From contig JAOABQ010000017.1 of NCBI GenBank assembly GCA_026418275.1, positions 1-64,000 of the forward strand: a stretch of 64,000 nucleotides of DNA, written 5' to 3'. A program made the translations under genes and the position numbers. Origin of the DNA: Clostridia bacterium. Its GTDB lineage: Bacteria; Bacillota; Clostridia; Acetivibrionales; DSM-2933. Of this stretch, positions 46,012 through 55,501 are shown piece by piece. The stretch's first letter is position 1. Every line of letters starts with the position of its first letter. The notes beneath the pieces are model-generated. The model made no database searches. It saw only the letters and a program-made list of their open reading frames with translations, and was not told the origin of the DNA.

Positions 46012-46724
46012 ACTTGTTTAAGAGAGATAAAATATTTTCACCGGATCAGAAAATAGATGAATATGTTATAACAAGACTGTTGGGTGAGGGCCGGTATGGG
46101 ATATGCTATTTGGTTTCCAACGGCGATAAACAGTTTATATTTAAACAACTGAAAAGGGAAATGTTAAAAAAAACGAAGGCCAAAGCCGCTTATGAGTGGG
46201 ATATATTAAGCAGAATTCAACATGAACGAATTCCGAAGTTTGTAAAAAAAGTTGAGAATGACAAGTTTTATGGATATGTTTTGGAGTTCATAGAAGGCAG
46301 GACCTTTGAAGAAATTATATTTGAGAAGAATTATGTTTTTGGTAAAAAAGAGATTTTGAGTGTATTGAGACAGCTTATTGACATCATAAAATACCTTCAT
46401 TCTGTCGGGGTTGTGCATCGGGATATTCGTGTTCCCAATGCCATCTATCATGAAGGAAAAGTTTTTTTGGTCGACTTTGGATTGGCAAGATGGATGAATC
46501 ATGAAAGATACAGGCAGGATGTTGACTTTTCATATTTGGGGGATTTCTTGATTCATCTTTATTATACATCCTATGAAACCAAAGGTGAAAAGGAAAAGCC
46601 GTGGTATGAGGAGCTAAACCTAACAAGGCATGAAATGACCTTTTTAAAAAGATTAATGGGAATCGAAGCACGTTATGAAAAGATTAAGGAAGTAGAAGAT
46701 GATTTTAATTTATTACAAGAATAG
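46002..46724 (+). CDS. minimal Ser/Thr-type protein kinase
   Basis: The 240-residue protein has a eukaryotic-like kinase fold: glycine loop LLGEGRYGICYLV, ATP-binding Lys in FIFKQL, catalytic loop VVHRDIRVPN and LVDFGLA. The catalytic loop has Arg where Ser/Thr kinases have Lys (HRDxKxxN). There is no membrane helix, PASTA or other sensor domain, and the C-lobe is short. It overlaps the His-rich gene, which could encode its partner or substrate. Activity is likely but not certain given the Arg. Confidence 0.82.
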   Translation: MVLNLFKRDKIFSPDQKIDEYVITRLLGEGRYGICYLVSNGDKQFIFKQLKREMLKKTKAKAAYEWDILSRIQHERIPKFVKKVENDKFYGYVLEFIEGRTFEEIIFEKNYVFGKKEILSVLRQLIDIIKYLHSVGVVHRDIRVPNAIYHEGKVFLVDFGLARWMNHERYRQDVDFSYLGDFLIHLYYTSYETKGEKEKPWYEELNLTRHEMTFLKRLMGIEARYEKIKEVEDDFNLLQE

Positions 46725-46747
46725 CTTGGCCATTGTATAGTGAAAAG

Positions 46748-46789
46748 GAAGGGAATTTAAAGCGGTTTTTAATGCTTCCCTTCTTTTTT
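46748..46789 (+). terminator. terminator of the His-rich/kinase operon
   Basis: GAAGGGAA (46748-46755) pairs with TTCCCTTC (46776-46783), followed by six Ts. The 46790-47026 gap shows only the GGAG ribosome site of the next gene. Confidence 0.85.
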
Positions 46790-47026
46790 GTGCTATATAG
46801 AAGAATAAGTATCATCTAACTTGAATACAATTGTAAATTTTTCTATGGTACGATACAATGATTTTTGGGTTTAAATTTTGAATTTTGGGAAATGAATATA
46901 ACCAGTTTAAACTTAAAAAAGCAATTTGTTTTTACAATATGAAATGATTTAACTTAGATGCCAAAGTCGAGATCAGTTGTTTGACTGTCTGCTTAATGAA
47001 GTTGAGAAATCGGATGGAGATAAAAT

Positions 47027-48031
47027 ATGAAGATTCGGATCTGGTGTGAATTTGTTCCTCCAAATGATTTATGCAAGGATGAAATTGTTGGTATTTTGAA
47101 GAAATATAATGTGTTTCTAAATTATAAAGTAGAATATGGGAAACTTAACAAAGATTTTTTTTCCATGCTCAAATTTTATAATGATAAAAATGTTCCGGTT
47201 TCTTTGTGGTTGACCCTGGCAGATGAAGATGGATACTGGATCAATGAAAGAAATGCCGACAAGTTTGACAAATATGTACAGGATGTAATCCATAGTATTG
47301 ATGAAAGAGATTTAAAGGTTGAAGGTGTTTGCATTGATTTGGAGCCGTCCTTAAGAGATGTTAAAAATATATGGGGAGCAAAAAATATTTTTTCACTTTC
47401 CATGGTTTATATAAAAATGTTGCTGAACAACATCAGTAAAAAAAGGTTTAGAGCGGCTTCGGAGATCCTTCGCAGGACTGCGGAATTTTTAAAAGCAAAG
47501 GGTCTGGAAAGTTACGCTACAAGTTTATGTTATTGCTATTATGATTTAAAGTTTAAATCGGATTTCATGCAAAATGTACTTGAAGTTCCTTTCTTTGAGG
47601 TGCCTTGGGAAAAGTACAATATGATGTACTACTCAACCTTGATTCGGCATGAGCTTAGAAGGGAAAAAATTAATATAGATTATTTGATTTATTATCAAAT
47701 GATGCACCTGAAAGAAAAGTTAGGTGACCGTCTTGCTGTATCCATCGGACTTTCCAATGTAGGCAAATTAGGGAATGAGCCTTATTATGACAACCTGAAT
47801 GATTTAAGTAAGGATGTAGGTCTTTTGAAAGAATGCGGTGTCGGTGACATTTCGCTCTTCAGTTTGGATGGATTGATGGATGTCCAAAGCCTGGAAGCTT
47901 TCCTGTCAACGATTGCTGCTTCCAAGCCACATAAACCCCAGTGTTGTGACGGTGTTTTAAAGAGAGAAAAGCGCACAAAAAGACTATTTACTTTGGGAAA
48001 GGTATATTACAAGTTTTTTGGACGGTTTTAA
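47027..48031 (+). CDS. TIM-barrel-like hypothetical protein
   Basis: The 334-residue protein has no signal peptide. The pattern of strands (VPVSLWLTL, VEGVCIDLEPS, NMMYYSTLI, DRLAVSIGL, DISLFSLDGL) suggests a TIM barrel of glycosidase-like kind, with IDLE in the place where GH18-like and related barrels keep an acidic catalytic pair. I do not recognise the family. The C terminus is basic (KREKRTKRLF). It stands alone after the kinase operon. Confidence 0.65.
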   Translation: MKIRIWCEFVPPNDLCKDEIVGILKKYNVFLNYKVEYGKLNKDFFSMLKFYNDKNVPVSLWLTLADEDGYWINERNADKFDKYVQDVIHSIDERDLKVEGVCIDLEPSLRDVKNIWGAKNIFSLSMVYIKMLLNNISKKRFRAASEILRRTAEFLKAKGLESYATSLCYCYYDLKFKSDFMQNVLEVPFFEVPWEKYNMMYYSTLIRHELRREKINIDYLIYYQMMHLKEKLGDRLAVSIGLSNVGKLGNEPYYDNLNDLSKDVGLLKECGVGDISLFSLDGLMDVQSLEAFLSTIAASKPHKPQCCDGVLKREKRTKRLFTLGKVYYKFFGRF

Positions 48032-48326
48032 GAATCTCAAAAATTGTTTTCTGAGTTGATAAATGATTCATTTGTGGAAGTACTGTAACGAATGCTTAAT
48101 TATAATTTCTATAAATCTTTCGATACTTTTCTTTTCGTCAATTCTATATGAGATGCCTATAGAAGGCGCAATAAACCTAAACGCCCCTCTTTCGGCACAT
48201 CGTAAAAGCATTTTCCGAGTATTCTGCCAAAGGGTTGATGCGAATCTTATTTCTTGTGATTGTAATATTCGATAAAACCAAAGCATATAATGTACTCTCC
48301 GACAAAACTCTAAAAGGAGGTACGGT

Positions 48327-48776
48327 ATGTGGATCTTCTGGCTGATTGCTGCCATTGTATTCCTGGCAATTGAATTTATATCCGTTACTTTTTGGACGAT
48401 TTTCTTTTCCTTTGCAGCCATTATAACCATGGTAACAACTCTATTTGTAAAGGATCCCCTGATACAAATTGTTATATTTGCGGCAATATCTGCTGTAGCC
48501 ATACCTTTTGGGAGACCGATACTTCAAAAGTGTTTTAAAATAAACCGGGAAATCAAGCCTTCTGCGGTTGACGCTATGACAGGAAAACAGGCAGTGGTGG
48601 TTAAAGACATATCTTCCCAGGAATTCGGTTTGGTTAAAGTGGATGGAGAAAGCTGGACTGCAAAGAGCAGTTCGGGTGAAACTATGATTGAGGGGCAAAC
48701 AGTAGTTGTAAAGGGAGTTGAGGGTGTAAAATTAATTGTCTCTCCACTGGAGGGACAAATTGAATTAAGTACATAA
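48327..48776 (+). CDS. NfeD-like membrane protein
   Basis: The 149-residue protein starts after AAAGGAGG. It has a first membrane helix pair (about 3-45), another hydrophobic stretch (about 47-68) and a C-terminal OB-fold domain with TGKQAVVVKDIS and a GQTVVVKGVEG strand, typical of short NfeD proteins. These work with SPFH proteins in membrane microdomains and quality control. The SPFH gene follows 18 bases later. The 48032-48326 gap ahead shows no supported feature. Confidence 0.92.
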   Translation: MWIFWLIAAIVFLAIEFISVTFWTIFFSFAAIITMVTTLFVKDPLIQIVIFAAISAVAIPFGRPILQKCFKINREIKPSAVDAMTGKQAVVVKDISSQEFGLVKVDGESWTAKSSSGETMIEGQTVVVKGVEGVKLIVSPLEGQIELST

Positions 48777-48794
48777 TGTAAAGGGGGATTATGC

Positions 48795-49694
48795 ATGTGG
48801 TTGGTTATTCCTTTTATTCTGGTCCTGGTATTTTTATTTGCTTCCAGCAGTGTAAAGATTATACGGCAGTCCGAGGTAGCGATTGTTGAAAGGTTAGGGA
48901 AATATTCAAGAACAGCAAGTTCGGGGCTTAATATTGTTGTGCCTATTTTGGATAAAATTGCAACCCGGATTGATTTAAGGACGCAAGTTATTGATTCACC
49001 GCTTCAGCCGGTAATAACCAAAGACAATGTAACCATGTCCATTGATACTGTTGTTTATTTTCAGGTAACCGATCCATTTAAAGCGACTTATGAAATTCAA
49101 AATCTTGTTCAGGCTATACGCTATCTTACTACCACTACACTCCGGGACATTATCGGGACCATGGAGTTGGATGAAACCCTGTCTTCCAGGGAAAATATCA
49201 ATAACCGTTTAAGAATAGTCCTGGATGAGGCGACGGATAAATGGGGAGTCAGGGTAGAACGGGTGGAGGTAAAGAACATTGACCTTCCCCCCGATATTAA
49301 GGATGCCATGGAAAAGCAAATGCGGGCGGAAAGGGAAAAGCGGGCTGCCATTTTGCAGGCAGAGGGCGAAAGGCAAGCGGCTGTGACGCAGGCGCAGGGA
49401 CATAAAGAAGCTCAGATTTTAAACGCAGAGGCAGAAAAGGAAGCAAAAATCAGGAGATCTGAAGGGGAGGCGCAAGCTATAAAAAAAGTTGCCCAGGCGG
49501 AAGCCGATAAAATTAAATTTATTTTTACAGCACTGAAAGAGGCAAACATCGATGAAAAAATGCTGTCGGTAAAGTATATTGAAGTGCTTCAAAATATGGC
49601 TGCCGGGCCCAATAAGGTTTTTGTCCCGTACGAATCGTCAGCACTCATAGGGGCTCTTGGCTCTCTTAAGGAAGTACTAAAAGAGAATAAATAA
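48795..49694 (+). CDS. SPFH/Band 7 protein, QmcA/stomatin-like
   Basis: The 299-residue protein starts after GGGGGA. It has one N-terminal membrane helix (about 2-20), the SPFH domain (about 22-190; RTQVIDSPLQPVITKDNV is typical) and a charged coiled coil with Ala/Glu/Lys-rich repeats (about 180-250). It forms oligomers on the membrane with the NfeD-like partner encoded upstream. The pair is a standard operon. Confidence 0.94.
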   Translation: MWLVIPFILVLVFLFASSSVKIIRQSEVAIVERLGKYSRTASSGLNIVVPILDKIATRIDLRTQVIDSPLQPVITKDNVTMSIDTVVYFQVTDPFKATYEIQNLVQAIRYLTTTTLRDIIGTMELDETLSSRENINNRLRIVLDEATDKWGVRVERVEVKNIDLPPDIKDAMEKQMRAEREKRAAILQAEGERQAAVTQAQGHKEAQILNAEAEKEAKIRRSEGEAQAIKKVAQAEADKIKFIFTALKEANIDEKMLSVKYIEVLQNMAAGPNKVFVPYESSALIGALGSLKEVLKENK

Positions 49695-49709
49695 ATTGTG
49701 AGACTTACT

Positions 49710-49748
49710 AAAAATCATCCGCACTTTACGTACGGATGATTTTTGTTT
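49710..49748 (+). terminator. terminator of the nfeD-SPFH operon
   Basis: AAAAATCATCCG (49710-49721) pairs with CGGATGATTTTT (49733-49744), a perfect 12-bp stem, then GTTTT. Confidence 0.92.
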
Positions 49749-49867
49749 TAGCTGCTTGGAAACCAACCGGCTTTTATTTTACTTTAAAACTGCCATTTTT
49801 TGTGATAAGATACTTAGTAATTTAACCTATTGTGAAATTTGCAGTGCGTTATAAGGGTGGAGGTACT

Positions 49868-50560
49868 ATGGAAATATATGCTGCTATGCTTGGAGAAAGG
49901 CTGGAAGAAAGCGAATTTCAAATGCTTTTGAAATATTTGCCCGATGAAAAACAGGCGCGGATAAAGCGGTTTAGACGCTGGGAAGATGCACAAAGGGCAC
50001 TCATTGCAGAGATATTAATTCGCGATACGGTGTGTTCTAAATTAAATGTTCATAACCGGGATATCACGTTTGGTACCAATGAATTTGGAAAACCGTTTTT
50101 AAAGGGGTATGAAGGTTTTAGCTTCAATGTATCCCATTCCGGTAAATGGGTTGTAGGCGGGTTTGACTCCAAGCCCTTGGGAATTGATGTTGAGCAAATA
50201 CATAATATAGATCTGGCGATCGCCAAACGTTTTTTTTCAAAACAGGAATATCTAGATTTAAATAATAAGCCGGAAAATGAGAAATTGTCATACTTTTTTG
50301 ATCTGTGGACGTTAAAGGAAAGTTATATTAAAGCAGATGGGCGGGGACTCAATATGCCTTTGGATTCATTTTCGATGAAACGGGAGGGGCTGAACTTTCT
50401 GGTAGAAACAGAAAACCCCTTAAAAAACTGCTTTTTTAAGCAATATGATATAGACCCTGAATACAAGCTGTCTGTATGCGCACTTTCCAATGAATTTCCC
50501 CAAAATGTGATGATTCTTAAGGAACAGGAATTGTGGGACAGATTTATAAATAAAATGTAA
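49868..50560 (+). CDS. Sfp-type 4'-phosphopantetheinyl transferase
   Basis: The start is the ATG at 49868, seven bases or so after GGAGGT; an in-frame ATG at 49832 has no site. The 230-residue enzyme has the family motifs FNVSHSG, GIDVEQI (metal-binding Asp and Glu) and FDLWTLKESYIKADGRG. It moves the phosphopantetheine arm of coenzyme A onto a Ser of carrier domains, so it can activate the T domains of the NRPS at 18457-26685 (Ser854, Ser1898, Ser2448). It is 23 kb away on its own transcript. Confidence 0.93.
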   Translation: MEIYAAMLGERLEESEFQMLLKYLPDEKQARIKRFRRWEDAQRALIAEILIRDTVCSKLNVHNRDITFGTNEFGKPFLKGYEGFSFNVSHSGKWVVGGFDSKPLGIDVEQIHNIDLAIAKRFFSKQEYLDLNNKPENEKLSYFFDLWTLKESYIKADGRGLNMPLDSFSMKREGLNFLVETENPLKNCFFKQYDIDPEYKLSVCALSNEFPQNVMILKEQELWDRFINKM

Positions 50561-50614
50561 AAAATAAGATCAAAAACCCTGGAAAGGGTAGCAATAAACA
50601 ATCTTTTACGAACC

Positions 50615-50638
50615 GGCCTCCACGTTGTGGGGGTTTTT
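50615..50638 (+). terminator. terminator of the phosphopantetheinyl transferase gene
   Basis: CCTCCAC (50617-50623) pairs with GTGGGGG (50627-50633) with one G-T pair and a three-base loop, then five Ts. Confidence 0.8.
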
Positions 50639-50726
50639 AGTTTTCACAGGAAATGAATAAAAATATGAGAGATTTAAATACATTTCTCCGTAGTATTAGG
50701 TGAATAGAAGGAAAGGAGGTACATTT

Positions 50727-51290
50727 ATGGAGATTACCGAAGAAAATATTGTTAAGCAGCTTAAAACAAAAGATCCAAGGGCATTGGAATATGTGATGTC
50801 AAACTATGGGAAAAAGGTTTACGCCCTGGTTTATAACGTTTTAAAGGGAGTAGGAAGCAATGAGGATATTGAAGAATGTGTCAGCGAGACTTTTGTACAA
50901 GTTTGGAACCGGGCTGATGAATACTCAGAGGAAAGAGGATCCTTTAAGACTTGGATATTAATCCTTGCAAAATTTAAAGCTTTGGATTTTAGGAGGGCTA
51001 AGCTGAAAATAAAAGCTTTTTCTACGGAAGACATGGAGATACCATCTAAAGAGTCGGTTGAAAGCAAGGTTTTGGATATTGAAGAAAGAAGGCAGATCAT
51101 AGAAGCAATCAATCATCTAAATGAAACCGACAAGCAAATATTCTATAAAAGATACTTTTTCTATGAGAGTATTGAAAGTATAGCAAAGCAGTTTAAGATG
51201 ACGAGGGAAGCTGTAGACAACAGGCTTTGGAGAGGAAGAAAACGCCTTAAGGAAGCACTTCTAAGATATAGGGAGGAGGAAATTGTATGA
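50727..51290 (+). CDS. ECF-type sigma factor
   Basis: The ATG at 50727 follows AAAGGAGGT. The 187-residue protein has sigma region 2 (SNEDIEECVSETFVQVW) and region 4 (ESIAKQFKMTREAVDNRL) with a short linker, and no region 1 or 3: an extracytoplasmic-function sigma factor. Its stop overlaps the start of the next gene (ATGA), as sigma/anti-sigma pairs commonly do. Confidence 0.94.
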   Translation: MEITEENIVKQLKTKDPRALEYVMSNYGKKVYALVYNVLKGVGSNEDIEECVSETFVQVWNRADEYSEERGSFKTWILILAKFKALDFRRAKLKIKAFSTEDMEIPSKESVESKVLDIEERRQIIEAINHLNETDKQIFYKRYFFYESIESIAKQFKMTREAVDNRLWRGRKRLKEALLRYREEEIV

Positions 51291-52666
51291 AGCCGGAGGA
51301 AAGGGAAGTATTTCAAAAGCTTGATGGAATCGGACTTTGCGGTATGGAAAAGGAGATTTTCGATATGGATATTGATGAATCGGTAGTAATTGAGGATCAG
51401 GTACTTGAACGTATAAAGGGAAAAACCTATCAAAAATTGGGCGTATACCCAATGGCTAAAAAAAGAAGGCATAGAATGGTTGGTACTGCCGCCGCGGCAG
51501 TTATCGCCCTGACACTGTCTATCGGGATGATCGGACCGGATATAGTGTGGGCAGGAGTTGTAAGAACACTGGAATTAATTCCTGGAGTCAATTTAATGCT
51601 GGAGAAGAATGAAGGATTTCAGAGGTACGTACTGGAATCACCCATTGAAAGTAAAATCGGAAGCACAGGTATCAAAATTAAATCTCTTGTCGTAGATAAA
51701 GAGATGATTGTACTGATAACAGAACAAACAGGAGATAGGGAAAGGCCTGTAGAAATGTATTTGGAAGACAATGCGGGAATGCGTTATCATCCAACCGGGG
51801 TGATGACAGGGCTGCATGGAACTGAAGAGCCCCTTGAAATTACTGGATTGTTTAAAAATAATTTAAAAAGTATGGAGGGGCTAAAGCTTATTTTGGATGG
51901 GGATGGGGTGGAGAAAATACCTTTAATCTTGAAAAAAGCAGAGTCCTGCGAAGTTATTGGACCAAAGGATACCCAAAACAATATTGGGATTACTGCTGTA
52001 GCTTCATTAAAGGACCAAAAGGTTAAGGTTAATGTAATCCCCGACCCCATGCAGGGAAGGGAAGTTGTATCCTACGGTTTTGAAAAAGGCTTAGGGGCAG
52101 GAAATCAGGCTGGTAGTGTGGCTGCTTATTCTTCAGGCGCACAGGGTACATTGGATGAAATAAATAGTTATTTGGATAAATGTGTGAATATGGGATTGAC
52201 GGGGTATCCGGCTTCCCAAAACGAATTTTATTTTGATACGAAGGATATAAAAGATAATAAGTTTAATGTTGAACTGCCCTTTATTGTTTTGAGGTATAAG
52301 GGAAGTCAAACTGTCAAGGTTGACATTCCTGAAAGCGGGAGCCTGGTGCTAAATAAAACCGTTAATCTATGCGGTTTTCCATTGACAATAAAGCGGGTGG
52401 AAAGGGTAGCGCCCGATGCCGTGAAGGTTCATGTAGATACAGGCTATAATGAAGATAAAAATGAAAACCTTGTGAACTATAAGTTGGCGGATTTAAATGA
52501 GGACGGGATCAAGTTGTATTATCCGGATCAAAATGATAATCAATTAATGGAATCTTTTACTATCAGTGTGGGAGAGAAGGATAAACAAGCCCAGTTTATG
52601 TTGATGGATCCGGAAACAAAAATGAAAGGCCCATGGAAGTTTAATTTTGATTTCAATAAAGAATAA
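51287..52666 (+). CDS. DUF4179-type anti-sigma factor
   Basis: The 459-residue protein starts at the ATG that overlaps the sigma stop. It has a cytoplasmic N-terminal 65 residues with no clear zinc motif, one membrane helix (about 66-90, AAAAVIALTLSIGMIG) and a large outer beta-rich part. Such proteins hold the ECF sigma factor at the membrane and release it on an envelope signal. The DUF4179 assignment rests on the overall layout (WAGVVRTLELIPGV after the helix is typical). Confidence 0.82.
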   Translation: MKPEEREVFQKLDGIGLCGMEKEIFDMDIDESVVIEDQVLERIKGKTYQKLGVYPMAKKRRHRMVGTAAAAVIALTLSIGMIGPDIVWAGVVRTLELIPGVNLMLEKNEGFQRYVLESPIESKIGSTGIKIKSLVVDKEMIVLITEQTGDRERPVEMYLEDNAGMRYHPTGVMTGLHGTEEPLEITGLFKNNLKSMEGLKLILDGDGVEKIPLILKKAESCEVIGPKDTQNNIGITAVASLKDQKVKVNVIPDPMQGREVVSYGFEKGLGAGNQAGSVAAYSSGAQGTLDEINSYLDKCVNMGLTGYPASQNEFYFDTKDIKDNKFNVELPFIVLRYKGSQTVKVDIPESGSLVLNKTVNLCGFPLTIKRVERVAPDAVKVHVDTGYNEDKNENLVNYKLADLNEDGIKLYYPDQNDNQLMESFTISVGEKDKQAQFMLMDPETKMKGPWKFNFDFNKE

Positions 52667-52707
52667 AACCGGCAGATAAAAAACTTTAGTTTTCAAATTG
52701 CAGGCAT

Positions 52708-52744
52708 AAAAAAGCAGCTTCTAAAAGAAGGCTGCTTTTTTGCG
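52708..52744 (+). terminator. terminator of the sigma/anti-sigma operon
   Basis: AAAAAAGCAGCTTCT and AGAAGGCTGCTTTTT (52708-52722 and 52726-52740) pair with one mismatch and end in Ts. Confidence 0.85.
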
Positions 52745-52954
52745 GTATTCACCAGGCTCTGAAAAAGAAATTAATAAAAACGGAGCATTGAGAGTATCTC
52801 TAAAAGTGACGGTATAGCAATCCTAAGCTTTCTTTCGAATCATTTGGGATAAGGATCATGATAAGGGAAAAAACATAAATATTTCTTAATAAAGTATGGT
52901 ATGGTAAAATATAATAAATACCAGCCTGACTAGATAATGCTAAGGGGTGATGGA

Positions 52955-55501
52955 ATGGAGTTAAAGGAAAAACTACGAAACCTAATGGAAACACAGAAAA
53001 ATTTAATAAAAGAATATGAAAGCACCGTTGTAGAGTTTGCAGAAAGTGATCTTATTCACCAAAATATTGAACTTAAAAGGGAAGTTGAACAATATAAAAT
53101 AAGAATAGAAGAACTGGAAAAAAAGTACCGGGAAACCATGGAGAAAAATCAGAATCTCAGTACTGCCTTAAAAGAACAGGTTCTCGATGAAAAACTGAAT
53201 ATCCTAAAAATATCTAAAAATAAACTGGAAATCTATTTTCACCATGGGACCTATCATCACTTGAACCGGCTTGCTGTACTTGAGGACGAGACCAGACACA
53301 AAATTCAAAACCTTAAAAATATTGCATCCAAAGAACTCTCCTTAGAGAAAGAAGCCTATATCAATGAGATTGACCGTTTGGAACGGGAACTGAAAAAAAG
53401 GATACAGGACCAAAAAGAGAAATTTTTAAATCATATTGGGGACACTTCACAGGAAATGAATACCCAATTGGATGCGTTAAAAAATGAGGGAGTGAGTGAA
53501 GAAGTTATAAGAAGACGGATTCGGCAAAACAATATGGAAGTAAAAATTGGACTAAGCTGGGTCAACAAGGTAGGGATTTTACTTATACTAATTGGGGTTG
53601 CTACAGCTTTAAAGTATACATATTCCAACTTTATGGGCAATGAAATGCGCGGGGTATTTGCATTTTTGATCGGCGGAGTTTTTCTTTTAGGCGGTGAGTG
53701 GTTCAGCCGTAAAGAAAAGAGCATTTTTGCCCAAGGGCTTACCGGAGGGGGAATCGGAGTTCTTTACCTTTCTATATTCAGCAGCTTTTTTATTTTAAAA
53801 ATTATTAGTCTGAATGTGGCTTTGGTGACTGCAGTTTTAGTCACACTTACTGCACTAGTATTATCTTTAAGGTATAACTCAAGGACAATTTGTACACTGG
53901 CGTTAATTGGAGGATTTTTACCGTTTTTTACTTACGAGTTTGCATTTAAGCTTGATTCCAATGGTATCTTTATTGCCATGGGATACCTCTTTATTTTAAA
54001 TTTGCTGACACTATTCATTTCACTTTATAAAAAATGGGACATTGTCAATTATACAAGTTTTTTACTCAATGTACCCTCCTTAATATATCTTGTATTCAAG
54101 ACTCCTTTCGAGGTAGCAGGAGCAGTGTATAGTTTGATAACCTTTGCCATGTACCTCATGATTACTTTAGCGTACCCCTACAAGTTCAAAATAAAGTTAA
54201 AAATGATCGACATTACATTGATGGCACTTAATACCCTAATCAGCTGCATTGTCATATTCCTGTTATTTGAAAAAGCCCATTTGTCAGACCTTAGAGGGGT
54301 TCTCTCCTTGGCTTTCTGTCTCATATATTTTGGATTGGGGCAATTTCTAACCAGATTCATGAAAGAGGAAAAGATTACGAAGGTTCTATTTTACCTCACA
54401 TCCTACGCTTTTGCAGTTTTAGTTTTTCCGTTCCAATTCGGTATCAAATGGTTTGCTATGGGATGGCTTGTTGAGGGTGTACTTATGGTGATTTATGGGT
54501 ACTGGAATAAGAGTAAATACTTGGAAATCGGTGGCTGGATTATTTTTGGGTTTTGTCTATCCAGTGTACTTTCTATTGACTTTGTACGGTACGAACTTGT
54601 AGCGGATAAAGAATCCGTTCCTCATTTCCATTTTAGGTATCTGGCCATTATGGCAGGTCTTACATATACTTTATTGATGTACTTGTTTGAGATGAAAAAA
54701 GGAAATATATTAAGGTTTAGTATAAGAGGAAAGCTTGTTACCGGACTCAAATACTTTACTACTTTAAATGTATGGGTTTACTTGATATATACTGCGAACA
54801 GCTTTTATAGCAAATGGATGGTTGATGAAAAGATTATTGGCAGGGATCATGAGAGCTTTTTCAGACTGATTTTGTTCTCTATCATAACCATTCTATTTTC
54901 TTTCCTTATAACAAAGATTCCTGTACTCTATGATAAAATCATCCGGAACTTTTCAGTTTTCTTATTCCTATTAGCGGATTTAATGTGTGTTATTGTGAGC
55001 TTTATTCCGGTATTTGAACCCCACCAGGGTAATTTGAAATACTTGGCAGTTGGGATTGTAATTGCATTTAATGTATTTGCTTTCCTCAGCATAAGGGATC
55101 TTCTGATCCGGCTTATAAGAGAGCTGGATTTCAGTTTGGAGGCATATCCCTTGATTATTGCAGTCTATTTATTGTCTATGTCAACAGGACTATTAACCGT
55201 CCAATTCAATCTGGGAAAATTAAACTTACTCTTTAGTCTTTTATACTTGGTAGCGGCATTTTTATGTATCCTTTACGGATTTATGAAAAAGTATATTTGG
55301 ATCCGGCGGTTTGGACTTGGGCTATCTTTCTTTTCCACAGCCAAGCTTTTCATATACGATTTGGCTTTCCTGAAAACAGAAGGAAGAATTGTTGCTTATT
55401 TTATATTCGGCATTTTATTGATCGGCATTTCATTTGCATATCAAAAATTGGGTAGATGCATTGAAGCTACAAATAAAAATGGTGAGGGGGTAGTGGGTTG
55501 A
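52955..55501 (+). CDS. DUF2339 polytopic membrane protein
   Basis: The ATG at 52955 lies six bases after GGGGTG; an earlier in-frame ATG at 52937 has none. The 848-residue protein begins with a coiled coil (about 10-190, rich in Glu and Lys), then VKIGLSWVNKVGILLILIGV, the DUF2339 signature, and about 25 hydrophobic segments to the end. Function is unknown; members may handle the cell envelope. Its stop overlaps the next gene, a common partner. Confidence 0.88.
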   Translation: MELKEKLRNLMETQKNLIKEYESTVVEFAESDLIHQNIELKREVEQYKIRIEELEKKYRETMEKNQNLSTALKEQVLDEKLNILKISKNKLEIYFHHGTYHHLNRLAVLEDETRHKIQNLKNIASKELSLEKEAYINEIDRLERELKKRIQDQKEKFLNHIGDTSQEMNTQLDALKNEGVSEEVIRRRIRQNNMEVKIGLSWVNKVGILLILIGVATALKYTYSNFMGNEMRGVFAFLIGGVFLLGGEWFSRKEKSIFAQGLTGGGIGVLYLSIFSSFFILKIISLNVALVTAVLVTLTALVLSLRYNSRTICTLALIGGFLPFFTYEFAFKLDSNGIFIAMGYLFILNLLTLFISLYKKWDIVNYTSFLLNVPSLIYLVFKTPFEVAGAVYSLITFAMYLMITLAYPYKFKIKLKMIDITLMALNTLISCIVIFLLFEKAHLSDLRGVLSLAFCLIYFGLGQFLTRFMKEEKITKVLFYLTSYAFAVLVFPFQFGIKWFAMGWLVEGVLMVIYGYWNKSKYLEIGGWIIFGFCLSSVLSIDFVRYELVADKESVPHFHFRYLAIMAGLTYTLLMYLFEMKKGNILRFSIRGKLVTGLKYFTTLNVWVYLIYTANSFYSKWMVDEKIIGRDHESFFRLILFSIITILFSFLITKIPVLYDKIIRNFSVFLFLLADLMCVIVSFIPVFEPHQGNLKYLAVGIVIAFNVFAFLSIRDLLIRLIRELDFSLEAYPLIIAVYLLSMSTGLLTVQFNLGKLNLLFSLLYLVAAFLCILYGFMKKYIWIRRFGLGLSFFSTAKLFIYDLAFLKTEGRIVAYFIFGILLIGISFAYQKLGRCIEATNKNGEGVVG

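Noticed and set aside
48068..48300. Minus-strand frame reading like RCAERGAFRFIAPSIGISYR
   Set aside because: It overlaps the ribosome site and start of the NfeD gene, lacks a start signal, and a second frame on the same strand looks equally protein-like, so it is probably chance.
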